A stretch of 64,000 nucleotides of DNA from Streptomyces sp. NBC_00568 (GTDB lineage Bacteria; Actinomycetota; Actinomycetes; Streptomycetales; Streptomycetaceae): NCBI RefSeq assembly GCF_026341855.1, contig NZ_JAPENW010000001.1, forward strand, positions 248,001 through 312,000, given 5' to 3'. Below, piece after piece: positions 28,663-37,200 of this stretch. The translations under genes and the position numbers were made by a program. Position 1 is the first letter of the stretch. Each line of letters starts with the position of its first letter. Below the pieces are notes generated by a model. The model ran no database searches and was not told the DNA's origin. It saw only the letters and a list, made by a program, of their open reading frames with translations.

Positions 28663-30015
28663 GTGTCCGACACCGCCGTCCCGCTCGACGCGCCTCCAGG
28701 CCAGCCCAGGAAGGCCGCCATGGCCGCCTGGATCGGCAGCGCCCTGGAGTACTACGACTTCTTCATCTACGGCAGCGCCGCGGCCCTGATCTTCCCGAAG
28801 GTCTTCTTCGACGACTCCGACCCGGCCGACGCGACGCTCCTGTCACTCGCCACCTTCGGTGTCGCCTACGCGGCCCGCCCGATAGGCGCGCTCTTCCTCG
28901 GCCATTTCGGCGACCGGGTGGGCCGCAAGAAGATCATGGTCTTCACGCTGATCCTGATGGGTCTGTCGACGTTCCTGATCGGCTGTCTGCCGACGCGCGC
29001 GCAGGTCGGCGGCCTCGCCCCGGTCCTGCTGGTCCTCTGCCGCATCCTGCAGGGCATCTCCGCGGCCGGCGAACAGGCCAGCGCCAGTTCGATGACGCTG
29101 GAACACGCGCCGCCGGACCGGCGGGGCTTCTTCACCAGCTTCACCCTCAGCGGCACCCAGGGCGGCCAGCTCCTCGCGACCCTGGTCTTCCTGCCGGTCG
29201 CCGCGCTGCCCGAGGACCAGTTGCTCTCCTGGGGCTGGCGGGTGCCCTTCTGGGCGAGCGTCGGCGTCGCCGTTGTCGGCTACGTCATCCGCCGCACGCT
29301 CCAGGAGACTCCGGCCTTCACCAAGCAGGCGGCCACCGAGGGAGTGGTCAAGCTGCCGCTCGCCGTGCTCTTCCGCGAGCACTGGGCGGACGTGCTGCGG
29401 GTCGTCGCGGGCGCGCTCATCGCCTCGGTCAGCACGATCTTCACGGTGTGGGCGCTCGCCTACGGCACCAGTGACGCGGTCGGTCTGTCCCGCACGCAGA
29501 TGCTGTGGGTGGGCGCGCTGGCCAACCTGGTCGCCCTCGGCGCGATTCCCCTCTGGGCCACGCTGTCCGACCGCATCGGCCGCCGCCCGGTCTATCTGAT
29601 CGGCGCCGCGGGCAGCGCGGTCCTGATGTCCGCCTACCTGTGGGCCATCTCCACCGGCTCGTACTCCCTGGTGCTGCTGTTCGGCATCCTCGCCTTCGGC
29701 GTCGTCTACAGCGCCGCGAACGGCGTCTGGCCCTCCTTCTACGGCGAGATGTTCTCCACCCGCGTCCGGCTCTCCGGCATGGCCATCGGCACCCAGATCG
29801 GCTTCGCCGTGGCCGGGTTCGCCGTCACCTTCGCCGCGCAGATCGCCGGACCGGGCGGCGACGACTGGTCCTCGGTGGCCCTGTTCACCGCGGCCCTGTG
29901 CGTGCCGCCGGTCCTCGCCGCGCTCACCGCCCGGGAGACGCACACGGTGCCGACCGAGCGGCTCGGTGAGGACACGGCGGGCGAAGCGGTGCGGCGTGAG
30001 GCCGTGAGCGCCTGA
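28663..30015 (+). CDS. MHS-family MFS transporter, probable shikimate/quinate importer
   Basis: A 450-aa proton symporter with 12 predicted spans, of the metabolite:H+ symporter family (ShiA, PcaT, ProP relatives). Family marks: IGSALEYYDFFIYGSAA at span 1, GHFGDRVGRKKIM between spans 2 and 3, GISAAGEQASASSM, and SDRIGRRPVYLIG in the second half. The GTG start follows AAGGAG at 28651-28656. Context (dehydroshikimate dehydratase, shikimate dehydrogenase, TetR) points to shikimate or quinate uptake. Confidence 0.88.
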   Translation: MSDTAVPLDAPPGQPRKAAMAAWIGSALEYYDFFIYGSAAALIFPKVFFDDSDPADATLLSLATFGVAYAARPIGALFLGHFGDRVGRKKIMVFTLILMGLSTFLIGCLPTRAQVGGLAPVLLVLCRILQGISAAGEQASASSMTLEHAPPDRRGFFTSFTLSGTQGGQLLATLVFLPVAALPEDQLLSWGWRVPFWASVGVAVVGYVIRRTLQETPAFTKQAATEGVVKLPLAVLFREHWADVLRVVAGALIASVSTIFTVWALAYGTSDAVGLSRTQMLWVGALANLVALGAIPLWATLSDRIGRRPVYLIGAAGSAVLMSAYLWAISTGSYSLVLLFGILAFGVVYSAANGVWPSFYGEMFSTRVRLSGMAIGTQIGFAVAGFAVTFAAQIAGPGGDDWSSVALFTAALCVPPVLAALTARETHTVPTERLGEDTAGEAVRREAVSA

Positions 30016-30063
30016 CCCGCCCGGGGGCGCGGCCGTTCACGGCCCACCACCCCCTCCGGACAA

Positions 30064-30102
30064 CCCGGACCCCCGACGCGCGGAGCCGCTCGGGGGTCCG
30101 GG
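30064..30102 (+). terminator. Terminator hairpin, 13-bp stem
   Basis: 30064-30076 pairs perfectly with 30090-30102 around a 13-nt loop, between the convergent MHS transporter and PPOX genes. The rest of this 199-bp gap shows no gene. Confidence 0.75.
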
Positions 30103-30214
30103 CCCGCCCCGGCTCCGCGCGGCACTCGGCGCGACGCCGTGCGGGCCCCGGGGATCAGGGAAGGGCGCGTGCCGCCGCCGGGTCACGGCCTCGGCGCCCG
30201 GAGGCGGTTCCGCC

Positions 30215-30652
30215 TCAGCGTCCGGGAATCCCGTACGCCCGCTCCACGCGCAGCCGCAGGACGAGCCGGTCGTCGCGGACCATGGCTGCGCGGTACTCGT
30301 CCCAGTCCGGGTGTTCACCGAGCACGTCCCGGTACACCCGGATGAGCTCCTCGACCGTGTCGTCGGCCGGGTCCTCGGCGACGGGCGTCAGTTCGGCCGT
30401 GCCCTCGACGACCGTGTACGCCCACCGGTCCGCGCTGGTCACGTGGTACGAGGCCCGCGGATCCCGGCGCAGATTGCGGGTCTTGGCGCGGTCGTCGGTG
30501 AGCGAGACGCGGATGATCCCCTCGTCGGGGTAGTAGAAGTGGCTGACGTTCGACAGCTGGGGCCGGCCGTCCTTCTTGAGGGTGACGAGCACTCCACCCT
30601 TGTACTCGGAGAGCAGCTTGAGCAGTGCGTCCTGGGTCGCTTCCTCAGTCAT
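30215..30652 (-). CDS. PPOX-class F420-dependent oxidoreductase-like protein
   Basis: A 145-aa split beta-barrel protein of the pyridoxamine-phosphate-oxidase fold, Rv1155-like branch, many of which bind F420. Traits: YKGGVLVTLKKDGRPQLSNV at the N-terminus, then TRNLRRDPRASYHVTSADRW, TVVEGTAEL and a C-terminal RVERAYGIPG. The ATG at 30652 gives the usual family length; upstream in-frame starts add residues without family similarity. The ribosome site is weak. Divergent from the TetR gene at 30769 whose twin operators lie in the shared region, so it may be in the same regulon. Confidence 0.85.
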   Translation of the reverse strand: MTEEATQDALLKLLSEYKGGVLVTLKKDGRPQLSNVSHFYYPDEGIIRVSLTDDRAKTRNLRRDPRASYHVTSADRWAYTVVEGTAELTPVAEDPADDTVEELIRVYRDVLGEHPDWDEYRAAMVRDDRLVLRLRVERAYGIPGR

Positions 30653-30731
30653 GTCTTGTTCAACGCTCGGGATCCGGCACGTCATTCCGCGCCGACGCCC
30701 TCCAGGAACCCATCCCCACCGGGGCACACTG

Positions 30732-30770
30732 GTAGACACTGTCTACTTCCTCCTGGTAGACAGTGTCTAT
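30732..30770. promoter_or_regulatory. Twin TetR operators overlapping the tetR start
   Basis: Site 1 (30732-30746) is GTAGACA, C, TGTCTAC, a perfect 7-1-7 palindrome. Site 2 (30756-30770) is the same palindrome with G at the centre and only the last base changed. Their starts are 24 bp apart. Site 2 contains the first bases of the tetR ATG (30769), so binding would block transcription start directly, and the mRNA probably has little or no leader. Confidence 0.88.
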
Positions 30771-31350
30771 GAATGATCGGGAGACCACCGGGCTGAGGAC
30801 GCGCCTGATCGACGTCGGCGTCGATCTCGTCACGAGGGAGGGCGCGCAGGCCCTGACACTGCGGGAGATCGCCCGTCGGGCGGGGGTCTCGCACGGCGCC
30901 CCGCGCCGCTACTTCCCGACCCATCTGGAGCTGCTGTCCGCCATCGCGCACCGCGGCTTCACCGACCTCCAGGCACGGGCGGCGGAGGCCGGCGGCGACA
31001 GCGGGGCCGATCCCCGTGCCCGGCTCACCGCCCTGGCGAAGGTCTACCTGGACTTCGCGCTGTCCCAGCGCGGCATGTACGAGCTGATGTTCCGTCACGA
31101 CCTGCTGGAGAGCAATCGGTTGGGGCTCCGCGAGACCAGCCTGCCGATGTTCGGGGCGCTGGTGGACCTCGTCGGCCGGCTGCGCCCGGACGCCGAGGCC
31201 CGGATCGTCGCGGGTGCCCTGTGGGCGAACCTGCACGGCATCGCCCAACTGTGGGGCTGGGGCAGCCTGAAGCTCGCCACGGGCGCCGACGGCTTCCTGC
31301 CGCTGCTGCACGCGGCGCTCGACGCGCACCTCGGGCCGGAGGAGCGGTGA
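30769..31350 (+). CDS. TetR-family regulator with autoregulatory operators
   Basis: A 193-aa repressor with a complete helix-turn-helix (ALTLREIARRAGVSHGAPRRYF) and a TetR_C domain of about 110 residues. ATG at 30769 is used; a GTG at 30763 is also possible. No Shine-Dalgarno sequence is seen, in keeping with a leaderless or very short-leader transcript. Its GTGA overlap with the following exporter gene makes a repressor/exporter operon, so the inducer is probably an exported toxic compound. Confidence 0.92.
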   Translation: MNDRETTGLRTRLIDVGVDLVTREGAQALTLREIARRAGVSHGAPRRYFPTHLELLSAIAHRGFTDLQARAAEAGGDSGADPRARLTALAKVYLDFALSQRGMYELMFRHDLLESNRLGLRETSLPMFGALVDLVGRLRPDAEARIVAGALWANLHGIAQLWGWGSLKLATGADGFLPLLHAALDAHLGPEER

Positions 31351-32804
31351 ACCTGCCCGACGCTCCGGTCGCCGAACGCCATTACGCCTCCGCGGCCGCG
31401 CACCGCCGGGTCACCCTCGCGAGCAGTGTCCTCGGTGCCGTCATCGTCGCCCTCGACGGCACGGTCCTCACCATCGCGCAGCCCACGCTGCAACGCGATC
31501 TGGACGCCTCGTTCGCGCGGGTCCAATGGACCAGCACCGGGTATCTCATCGCGGTGGCGGGCCTGTTGGTGTTCGCGGGACGCCTCGGGGACCGCTACGG
31601 CCATCAACGGGTCTTCGCCCTCGGCATCCTGGGCTTCGGGGCGGCATCGGCGGGGATCGGCCTCGCGCCCGGGATCGGCTGGGTCATCGCGCTGCGGGTC
31701 GTGCAGGGCGTGTTCGGCGCGCTGCTGCAACCGGCCACGCTCGGGATGCTGCGCGCCGCGTACCCACCCGACCGGCTCGGCATGCCCATCGCGCTGCGGA
31801 CGAGCGCCATCGGTCTCGCCGCTGCCGCCGGCCCGCTGCTCGGCGGCGCTCTGGTCAGCCACTTCGGCTGGCGGTCCGTCTTCTTCCTGAACGTGCTGCC
31901 CGCGCTGGTGATGGGCGCGCTCGCGCTCACCGTCCGGGCGCCGGCCGACGCGGAGCGCGGGACCGACCGCCCGGCCGCGGCGGGTGGCCTCGGTGTCCCG
32001 GGCGCCTGTCTGCTCACCGTGGCCCTGGTCGCCCTGGTGCACACACTGGTCGCCGTACCCGACGCCGGGTGGACGACTTCGACCGTGGCCGGACTCGCCG
32101 TGGTGGCCGCCTCCGGCGCCGCGTTCGTACGCCGGGAGCGCCGCGCCGCGAGCCCTCTGGTGCCGTCCGACGTCCTCGGCTCGGCGACCATCGGCGCGGC
32201 GCTCGGCATTCTGGTGGCCGCCTCCGCCGCGATGCTCGGCACCCTGTTCGTCGCCAGCTACCACCTTCAGGGAACCCTTGGGCTGGACCCGCTGCAGACC
32301 AGCCTGCGGGCCCTGCCGGGCGGCGTGACGATGGTGCTCGGCGCTCCCGTCGCCGCCGTCCTGCTGCGCAGGCTCGGCCCGCGGCGGACCACCGTGGCCG
32401 GAACGCTCGTCCTCACGCTCGGCGTCCTGCTCCTGGCCCGGCTCGACGAGGCGTCGACGGCCGTGCCCATCGGACTGGGGTTCCTGCTGCTGGGCGCCGG
32501 TTTCGCCACCGTCATGGTGACCGCGACGGCGGTCGTCGTACGGCAGGCCTCCGCGGCGTCGGCCGGTGTGGCGGGCGGGCTGCAGCAGACGGCGATGAAC
32601 ATCGGGCCCACCCTGGGGATCGCGGTGGCGGCCACGCTGATGACGGTCACCCCGGGCACCGCCATCGGCCCCCCGCTGATCACGCTCGCGGCGATCTCCG
32701 CGGCGGGGACACTGCTCGCCCTGCGGCTTCCGGGGCACAAGAAGACGGTGACCGCCGACCGGGGGAGCCCGGACGACGGGTCACCAGCGCGTACGGGACG
32801 ATGA
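31347..32804 (+). CDS. MFS drug exporter, DHA2 (14-span) type
   Basis: A 485-aa multidrug/proton antiporter of the EmrB/QacA family. Conserved motifs: VALDGTVLTIAQPTLQRDL in span 1, GRLGDRYGHQRVF after span 2, and the antiporter motif GLAAAAGPLLGGALVSHFGW in span 5. GTG start within GTGA at the tetR stop, with GGAGGA just upstream. Repressed with tetR by the twin operators. Confidence 0.92.
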   Translation: MNLPDAPVAERHYASAAAHRRVTLASSVLGAVIVALDGTVLTIAQPTLQRDLDASFARVQWTSTGYLIAVAGLLVFAGRLGDRYGHQRVFALGILGFGAASAGIGLAPGIGWVIALRVVQGVFGALLQPATLGMLRAAYPPDRLGMPIALRTSAIGLAAAAGPLLGGALVSHFGWRSVFFLNVLPALVMGALALTVRAPADAERGTDRPAAAGGLGVPGACLLTVALVALVHTLVAVPDAGWTTSTVAGLAVVAASGAAFVRRERRAASPLVPSDVLGSATIGAALGILVAASAAMLGTLFVASYHLQGTLGLDPLQTSLRALPGGVTMVLGAPVAAVLLRRLGPRRTTVAGTLVLTLGVLLLARLDEASTAVPIGLGFLLLGAGFATVMVTATAVVVRQASAASAGVAGGLQQTAMNIGPTLGIAVAATLMTVTPGTAIGPPLITLAAISAAGTLLALRLPGHKKTVTADRGSPDDGSPARTGR

Positions 32805-32834
32805 AGAACACGAGCCGCAGCCCGGAGGAGAGCC

Positions 32835-34061
32835 ATGCGACATCTGCGACAGGAAGTCGAGCCGGGATCGGTCGGCCTCGACGCCGAGGCGCTCGGCCGG
32901 CTCGACCGGCACTTCGCCCGGCTGGTCGACGACGGCAGGCTGCCCGGATATCTGGTCGCCGTCTCCCGGCACGGCCGGGTCGCCCATCTCACCACCTACG
33001 GCAGACGCGACCGCGAGGCCGGACTCCCGGTGGAGAGCGACACGCTGTGGCGGATCTACTCGATGACCAAGCCGGTCACCTCGGTCGCCGCGCTGATGCT
33101 CCTCGAAGAGGGCCGCCTCGGACTCGACGACCGCGTGGCCGACTTCCTTCCGGCCTTCGCCGAACCGCGCGTCCACGTCGGCGGAAAGGGGCCCGACACG
33201 ACGACGCGTCCGGCCGAACAGCCCATCCTCATCCGCCACCTGCTCACCCACACCGCGGGCCTGACCTTCGGCTTCTACCACGCGCACCCCGTCGACGGGC
33301 TCTACCGGGACGCCGGTCTGGAGTCGTCGGTGGCCCCCGGCGCGGACCTCGCCGGGACCTGCGACGTCTACGCCGGGCTGCCGCTCCAGTTCGAGCCCGG
33401 CACCCAGTGGAACTACTCGGTCGCCACCAACGTCCTCGGCCGGGTCATCGAGGTGGTGTCCGGCCAGGACCTCGACGTCTTCCTCCACGAGCGGATCTTC
33501 CGCCCGCTCGGAATGGCCGACGCCGGTTTCCACGTCACGGACGAACAGGCGGGCAGACTGGCCGAGTTGTACGGCGACGACGACGAGGGAGGGATCACTC
33601 CGATCCCCGGGCTCCCGCTGCGCGGCCGGCCCCGCTTCCTGTCCGGCAGCGGCGGGATGGTCGCCACCGCCCACGACTACCACCGCTTCATGGAGATGCT
33701 CCGGCGCCGCGGCGAACTCGACGGAACCCGTCTGCTGCGCCCCGGGACCGTCGACATGATGGCGGCCAACCAGCTGCCCGGCAACGCGGACCGCCGCTCC
33801 TTCGGCAGCCCCGTCCACCAGGAACCCGGCAACGCGGGCCTCGGATTCGGCCTCGGCGTCTCCGTCGTGGTGGACCCGGCGCTCACCCGGGCCCCTTCCA
33901 GCGAGGGCGCGTTCGGCTGGAGCGGGGTGGCCACCACGACCTTCTGGGTCGACCCCCGGCGCGACCTGACCGTGCAGTTCCTGAGCCAGCTCCGCCCGAC
34001 GGCCTCCCACTCGGTCTTCCCCGAGCTCAAGCGGCTGGTCCACGAGGCGGTGCGGTCCTGA
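32835..34061 (+). CDS. Serine hydrolase, beta-lactamase/EstB family (class C fold)
   Basis: A 408-aa protein with the penicillin-binding-like SxxK motif SMTK (Ser76, Lys79), a Tyr motif in QWNYSVATNV, and the third-box region near GWSGVATTTFWV. No signal peptide is obvious, so it is probably a cytoplasmic esterase or amidase of the EstB type rather than a true beta-lactamase. ATG with GGAGGAG upstream. It is 30 bp after the DHA2 exporter and could be co-transcribed with it. It converges with the next gene, with 12 bp between stops. Confidence 0.9.
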   Translation: MRHLRQEVEPGSVGLDAEALGRLDRHFARLVDDGRLPGYLVAVSRHGRVAHLTTYGRRDREAGLPVESDTLWRIYSMTKPVTSVAALMLLEEGRLGLDDRVADFLPAFAEPRVHVGGKGPDTTTRPAEQPILIRHLLTHTAGLTFGFYHAHPVDGLYRDAGLESSVAPGADLAGTCDVYAGLPLQFEPGTQWNYSVATNVLGRVIEVVSGQDLDVFLHERIFRPLGMADAGFHVTDEQAGRLAELYGDDDEGGITPIPGLPLRGRPRFLSGSGGMVATAHDYHRFMEMLRRRGELDGTRLLRPGTVDMMAANQLPGNADRRSFGSPVHQEPGNAGLGFGLGVSVVVDPALTRAPSSEGAFGWSGVATTTFWVDPRRDLTVQFLSQLRPTASHSVFPELKRLVHEAVRS

Positions 34062-34073
34062 TCTCCGCCCGGC

Positions 34074-35240
34074 TCAACTCGGCTTCGGGGTCGTCCGGTT
34101 GATCCGGTACACGTCCCGAACGCACAGGTTGAGCACCGTGGCGGCGACAATCACGCCGGCGCACACCAGGAGCACCTCACGGTCGGACCAGGCGCCGGCC
34201 GCGAGGGCGGCGAGCAGGTAGCCGAGCGGAATCGCGAGGCGCTCCCCGACACTGTTGAAGGAGCCCGCGCGTCCCAGCTCGGCGTCGGGTATATGCAGTT
34301 GGAAGGCGGTCGTCCACGCGACGATCGCGACGTCCAGACCGACTCCCGCGATCAGGGCGGCGAACAGGACGGCGGGCAGCGGCAGTCCGAGACCCATCGC
34401 CGTCAGCGGCAGAAACAGCAGGGAGGCGGTGCAGACGGCGACGGCGAGCAGCCGGTACGGCTTCCACCACAGGCACACCAGCGCGCCCGCCAGCAGGCCG
34501 AGCGCGAACGCGCCCTGCACCAGGCCCCAGGATCTCGCGCCGGAGTACAGCGTCGCGGCGAGGACCGGTCCCAGCATCTGGAATCCGGCCAGCCAGGCGG
34601 CGACCACGACCATCCCGGCCACCGTGTAGGTCCACAGCCAGGTGCGGGAGCGGAATCCGGCCCATCCGGCCCGCAGATCGCTCAGGGCGCTGTGCGCGGT
34701 GACGGGGGCGTCCAGTCGCAGCCCGTGCAGCAGCAGGGCCGCGATCAGGAACGTGAGGGCGTCCCAGGACAGCGCCCATCCCGGTCCGCAGAGCGCGACG
34801 ACCAGCCCGCCCACCACGGGCCCGAGCACCCGTACCGCGTTGCTCGGCAGCCTGACCAGCGCGTTGGCCCGCTGCAGGTGCTCCGCCGCCACCAGTTGGT
34901 TCACGACGCCCTGACCGGCGGGCACGGTGAAGGCCACGGCGACTCCCGACAGGAAGCCGCACGCGGCGATGGAGGCGGTGGAGGCCGCGCCGCTCAGCAC
35001 GACGACGGCGAGCGCCCCTTGTGCCGCCGCCGCGACGAGGTTGCCCACCAGCAGGATCCGGCTGCGGGACATCCGGTCCGCGAGCACCCCGCCCACCAGT
35101 AGAAAGGCCACGGTGGGAACGGTGTTCACCGCCAGCACCAGGCCGAGCGATCCTGCTCCGCCGCCTTCTCCGATCACCGCGTAGGCGAGCGCGAGCGGCG
35201 CCATCGCCGATCCGGTCGCCGAGATCAGATTGGCCAGCAC
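34074..35240 (-). CDS. MFS exporter, apparent frameshift at the N-terminus
   Basis: A 388-aa, 12-span MFS protein of the enterobactin-exporter-like group (GGVLADRMSRSRILLVGN after span 2, GRAGSFNSVGERLAIPLGYL late). The open frame begins with GTG at 35240 inside the first span (LANLISATGSAMAPLALAYA). A good start exists 13 bases upstream: GGGGGAG then ATG at 35253, but that ATG is in another frame. Removing one A just after it would give MRRFVLANLIS, a natural N-terminus. So this is either a one-base insertion (mutation or sequence error) or a weak internal GTG start. The 216 bp to the right hold no gene. Confidence 0.75.
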   Translation of the reverse strand: MLANLISATGSAMAPLALAYAVIGEGGGAGSLGLVLAVNTVPTVAFLLVGGVLADRMSRSRILLVGNLVAAAAQGALAVVVLSGAASTASIAACGFLSGVAVAFTVPAGQGVVNQLVAAEHLQRANALVRLPSNAVRVLGPVVGGLVVALCGPGWALSWDALTFLIAALLLHGLRLDAPVTAHSALSDLRAGWAGFRSRTWLWTYTVAGMVVVAAWLAGFQMLGPVLAATLYSGARSWGLVQGAFALGLLAGALVCLWWKPYRLLAVAVCTASLLFLPLTAMGLGLPLPAVLFAALIAGVGLDVAIVAWTTAFQLHIPDAELGRAGSFNSVGERLAIPLGYLLAALAAGAWSDREVLLVCAGVIVAATVLNLCVRDVYRINRTTPKPS

Positions 35241-35469
35241 GAACCGTCTTCATGGTTCTCCCCCACCACCCGGAGGGGGACCTGCCGGGTCCGCTCGGAC
35301 GACTCCAAGTGCCCGGCGATCATACGAGGTTGACCTCGGGGCGCGATGACTGCGCCACCGCCCGCCCTGCCAGGACGACGAGCCATGCCCGTGCTCAAGA
35401 CGCCGCCGCCGACGGCCGTGGGCGCCGAGTCCGTGCGCCGGGCTCAGCCGACGACCACGCGCGCCGGGG

Positions 35470-36456
35470 TCATACGCCGGGCCCCGCCGCCCGGGCCGCG
35501 TGGATGACGGCCCACGCCGCGGCGGCGTCCTGGATGCCGAGCCCGACGCTGTTGTAGAAGACGATGTCCTCGGGGCGCGTGCGGGCCGGACGCCGGCCGG
35601 TGAGCACGTCGCCGAGCGCGATCAGGTCCTTCGGGGCGAGCCGCCGCTCCCGCAGCGCGTCCACCACGGGCCCGGCGTGCTCGGCCGCGGTCCCCGGGTC
35701 GTCGACGACCACCGCGTCGGCCCGCCGGAGGACCTCCGCGTCGACCTCGCTGCGGGTGGGTTCGAACGATCCGACGCTGACGACCGTGCAGCCCGGGGCG
35801 AGCCAGGAGCCCCGGACGACCGGCGTGGCGCTGAGGGTGCAGGCGGCGACCATGGGCAGCCCCGCGACGGCCTCCTCGGCCGAGTCGACGGCCTTCACGG
35901 CGACCCCGAGTTCGGCCGCGAGGCGCTGCGCCGCCAGGGCGCGCCGGCCGGGGTGCGGGCTCCACAGCCGTACGGACCGCAGCTCGCGCACCCGGGCGAC
36001 GGCCCGCGCGTGGGCGAGGGCCTGGGTGCCGGAACCGAGCAGGCCGAGCTCCGCGCTGCCGGCGCCGGCCAGCACGTCGAAGGCGACGGCGCTGGCCGCG
36101 GCGGTGCGCAGGGTCGTCACCGCGGTGCCGTCCATGACGGCGACGAGCCGCCCGGTGACCGGGTCGAGCGCGTTGATCACCGCGTGGACGGACGGCAGCC
36201 CGGCCGCCGCGTTGCCGGGGTTGACGCTGCCGATCTTGGCGACCGCCCCGGTGTCCGCGGACAGGCGGGCCAGGTACGCGAACACGACGCTGTCGTCGAA
36301 GCGGCTGGGGTGCATGATCTTGCCGGGCAGTTCCGCGGTGCCGTCACCGAGCGCGGTGAAGGCCGCGCGCTGCGAGGCGATCGCCGCGTCGGTGTCCAGC
36401 AGCCGTGTCACCTGCTCGCGCGAGAGGAACAGCGGGCCGGGGTCGTCCTGGGTCAT
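35470..36456 (-). CDS. Ornithine cyclodeaminase/mu-crystallin family protein
   Basis: A 328-aa NAD(P)-binding protein. The family includes ornithine cyclodeaminase, alanine dehydrogenase and ketimine reductases, including 2,3-diaminopropionate biosynthesis enzymes. Visible traits: KIMHPSRFDDS, AKIGSVNPGNAAAGLPSVHA, MDGTAVTTLRTAAASAVA and the Rossmann loop LGLLGSGTQALAHA. Its ATG overlaps the GTP cyclohydrolase stop by 4 bases, so it is translationally coupled to that gene and probably serves the same pathway. Substrate unknown. Confidence 0.9.
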   Translation of the reverse strand: MTQDDPGPLFLSREQVTRLLDTDAAIASQRAAFTALGDGTAELPGKIMHPSRFDDSVVFAYLARLSADTGAVAKIGSVNPGNAAAGLPSVHAVINALDPVTGRLVAVMDGTAVTTLRTAAASAVAFDVLAGAGSAELGLLGSGTQALAHARAVARVRELRSVRLWSPHPGRRALAAQRLAAELGVAVKAVDSAEEAVAGLPMVAACTLSATPVVRGSWLAPGCTVVSVGSFEPTRSEVDAEVLRRADAVVVDDPGTAAEHAGPVVDALRERRLAPKDLIALGDVLTGRRPARTRPEDIVFYNSVGLGIQDAAAAWAVIHAARAAGPGV

Positions 36457-37160
36457 TCCTCAGTGATAACCGTCTTCGCCGATTCGCAAAAGATCGCCTT
36501 GGTCCACTCCTCGCTGTCCAGGTGGGGCAGGTAGTGGTCGAGGCGCTCCCGCTTGGTCAGCAGATAGCTGAGGTTGTCCTCGCACGGCGGTATCAGCAGC
36601 GGCACCTGCTCGGCGACCTTGATGCCGTGGCGCAGCAGCGACTCGCGCTTGCGCGGGTTGTTCGACAGCAGCCGTACGGACCGTACGCCGAGGTCGTGCA
36701 GCATCTCCGCCGCCACCCGGTAGTCGCGGGCGTCCACCGGCAGCCCGAGGGCGACGTTCGCCTCGACGGTGTCGAGACCCTCCGCCTGGAGCTTCATCGC
36801 CTTCAGCTTGGCGAGCAGTCCGATGCCCCGGCCCTCGTGACCCCGGAGGTAGACGAGGATGCCGCGGCCCTCGGCCACGATGGCGCGCAGCGAGTCGACG
36901 AGCTGGGGGCCGCACTCGCAGTGCTGCGATCCGAAGGAGTCGCCGGTGAGGCATTCGGAATGCAGCCGGGTGAGCACGTCCCCTTCCCGGAGAGTGTCCA
37001 AGTCGCCGTAGACGAGGACGACTTGTTCCTCGCCACGGTCGTGGTCGAGGTAGCCGACGGCATGGAAATCGCCGTACTCGGTGGGCAGTGGGGCAATCAC
37101 GACTCGTTCGACACCTGTGAGGTGGGCATTCCCGCCGAGTACGCCAAAGTTATCTGTCAT
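36453..37160 (-). CDS. GTP cyclohydrolase II homologue with Tyr-to-Met switch, predicted FAPy-forming
   Basis: A 235-aa zinc enzyme. The zinc ligands are C70, C81 and C83 (SECLTGDSFGSQHCECG), and GHEGRGIGLLAKLKAMKLQ covers the active site. In E. coli RibA the catalytic Tyr105 lies in KIRAYALQ; the aligned residue here is Met122 (KLKAMKLQ). In Streptomyces coelicolor SCO6655 the same Met makes the enzyme stop at the formylated pyrimidine FAPy instead of the riboflavin precursor, as published by Spoonamore and colleagues (recalled). The ATG follows AGGA. It forms an operon with the ornithine cyclodeaminase-like gene and is 40 bp from a divergent creatininase-family gene. A pathway other than riboflavin is therefore likely. 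Confidence 0.93.
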   Translation of the reverse strand: MTDNFGVLGGNAHLTGVERVVIAPLPTEYGDFHAVGYLDHDRGEEQVVLVYGDLDTLREGDVLTRLHSECLTGDSFGSQHCECGPQLVDSLRAIVAEGRGILVYLRGHEGRGIGLLAKLKAMKLQAEGLDTVEANVALGLPVDARDYRVAAEMLHDLGVRSVRLLSNNPRKRESLLRHGIKVAEQVPLLIPPCEDNLSYLLTKRERLDHYLPHLDSEEWTKAIFCESAKTVITEE

Positions 37161-37200
37161 GATCTGGTTCCTAAGCAGAGTCGAAAGGGCCGTGAAAAAC

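Noticed and set aside
32835..34061. True class C beta-lactamase
   Set aside because: The SxxK fold is shared, but no signal peptide is seen and the sequence looks more like EstB-type esterases.
30769..34061. Antibiotic biosynthesis island
   Set aside because: A TetR, an exporter and a hydrolase occur together, but no synthase, oxygenase or other biosynthetic core gene is present.
36453..37160. Ordinary riboflavin biosynthesis locus
   Set aside because: No ribE, ribD, ribH or other rib genes are nearby, and the active-site Tyr is replaced by Met.
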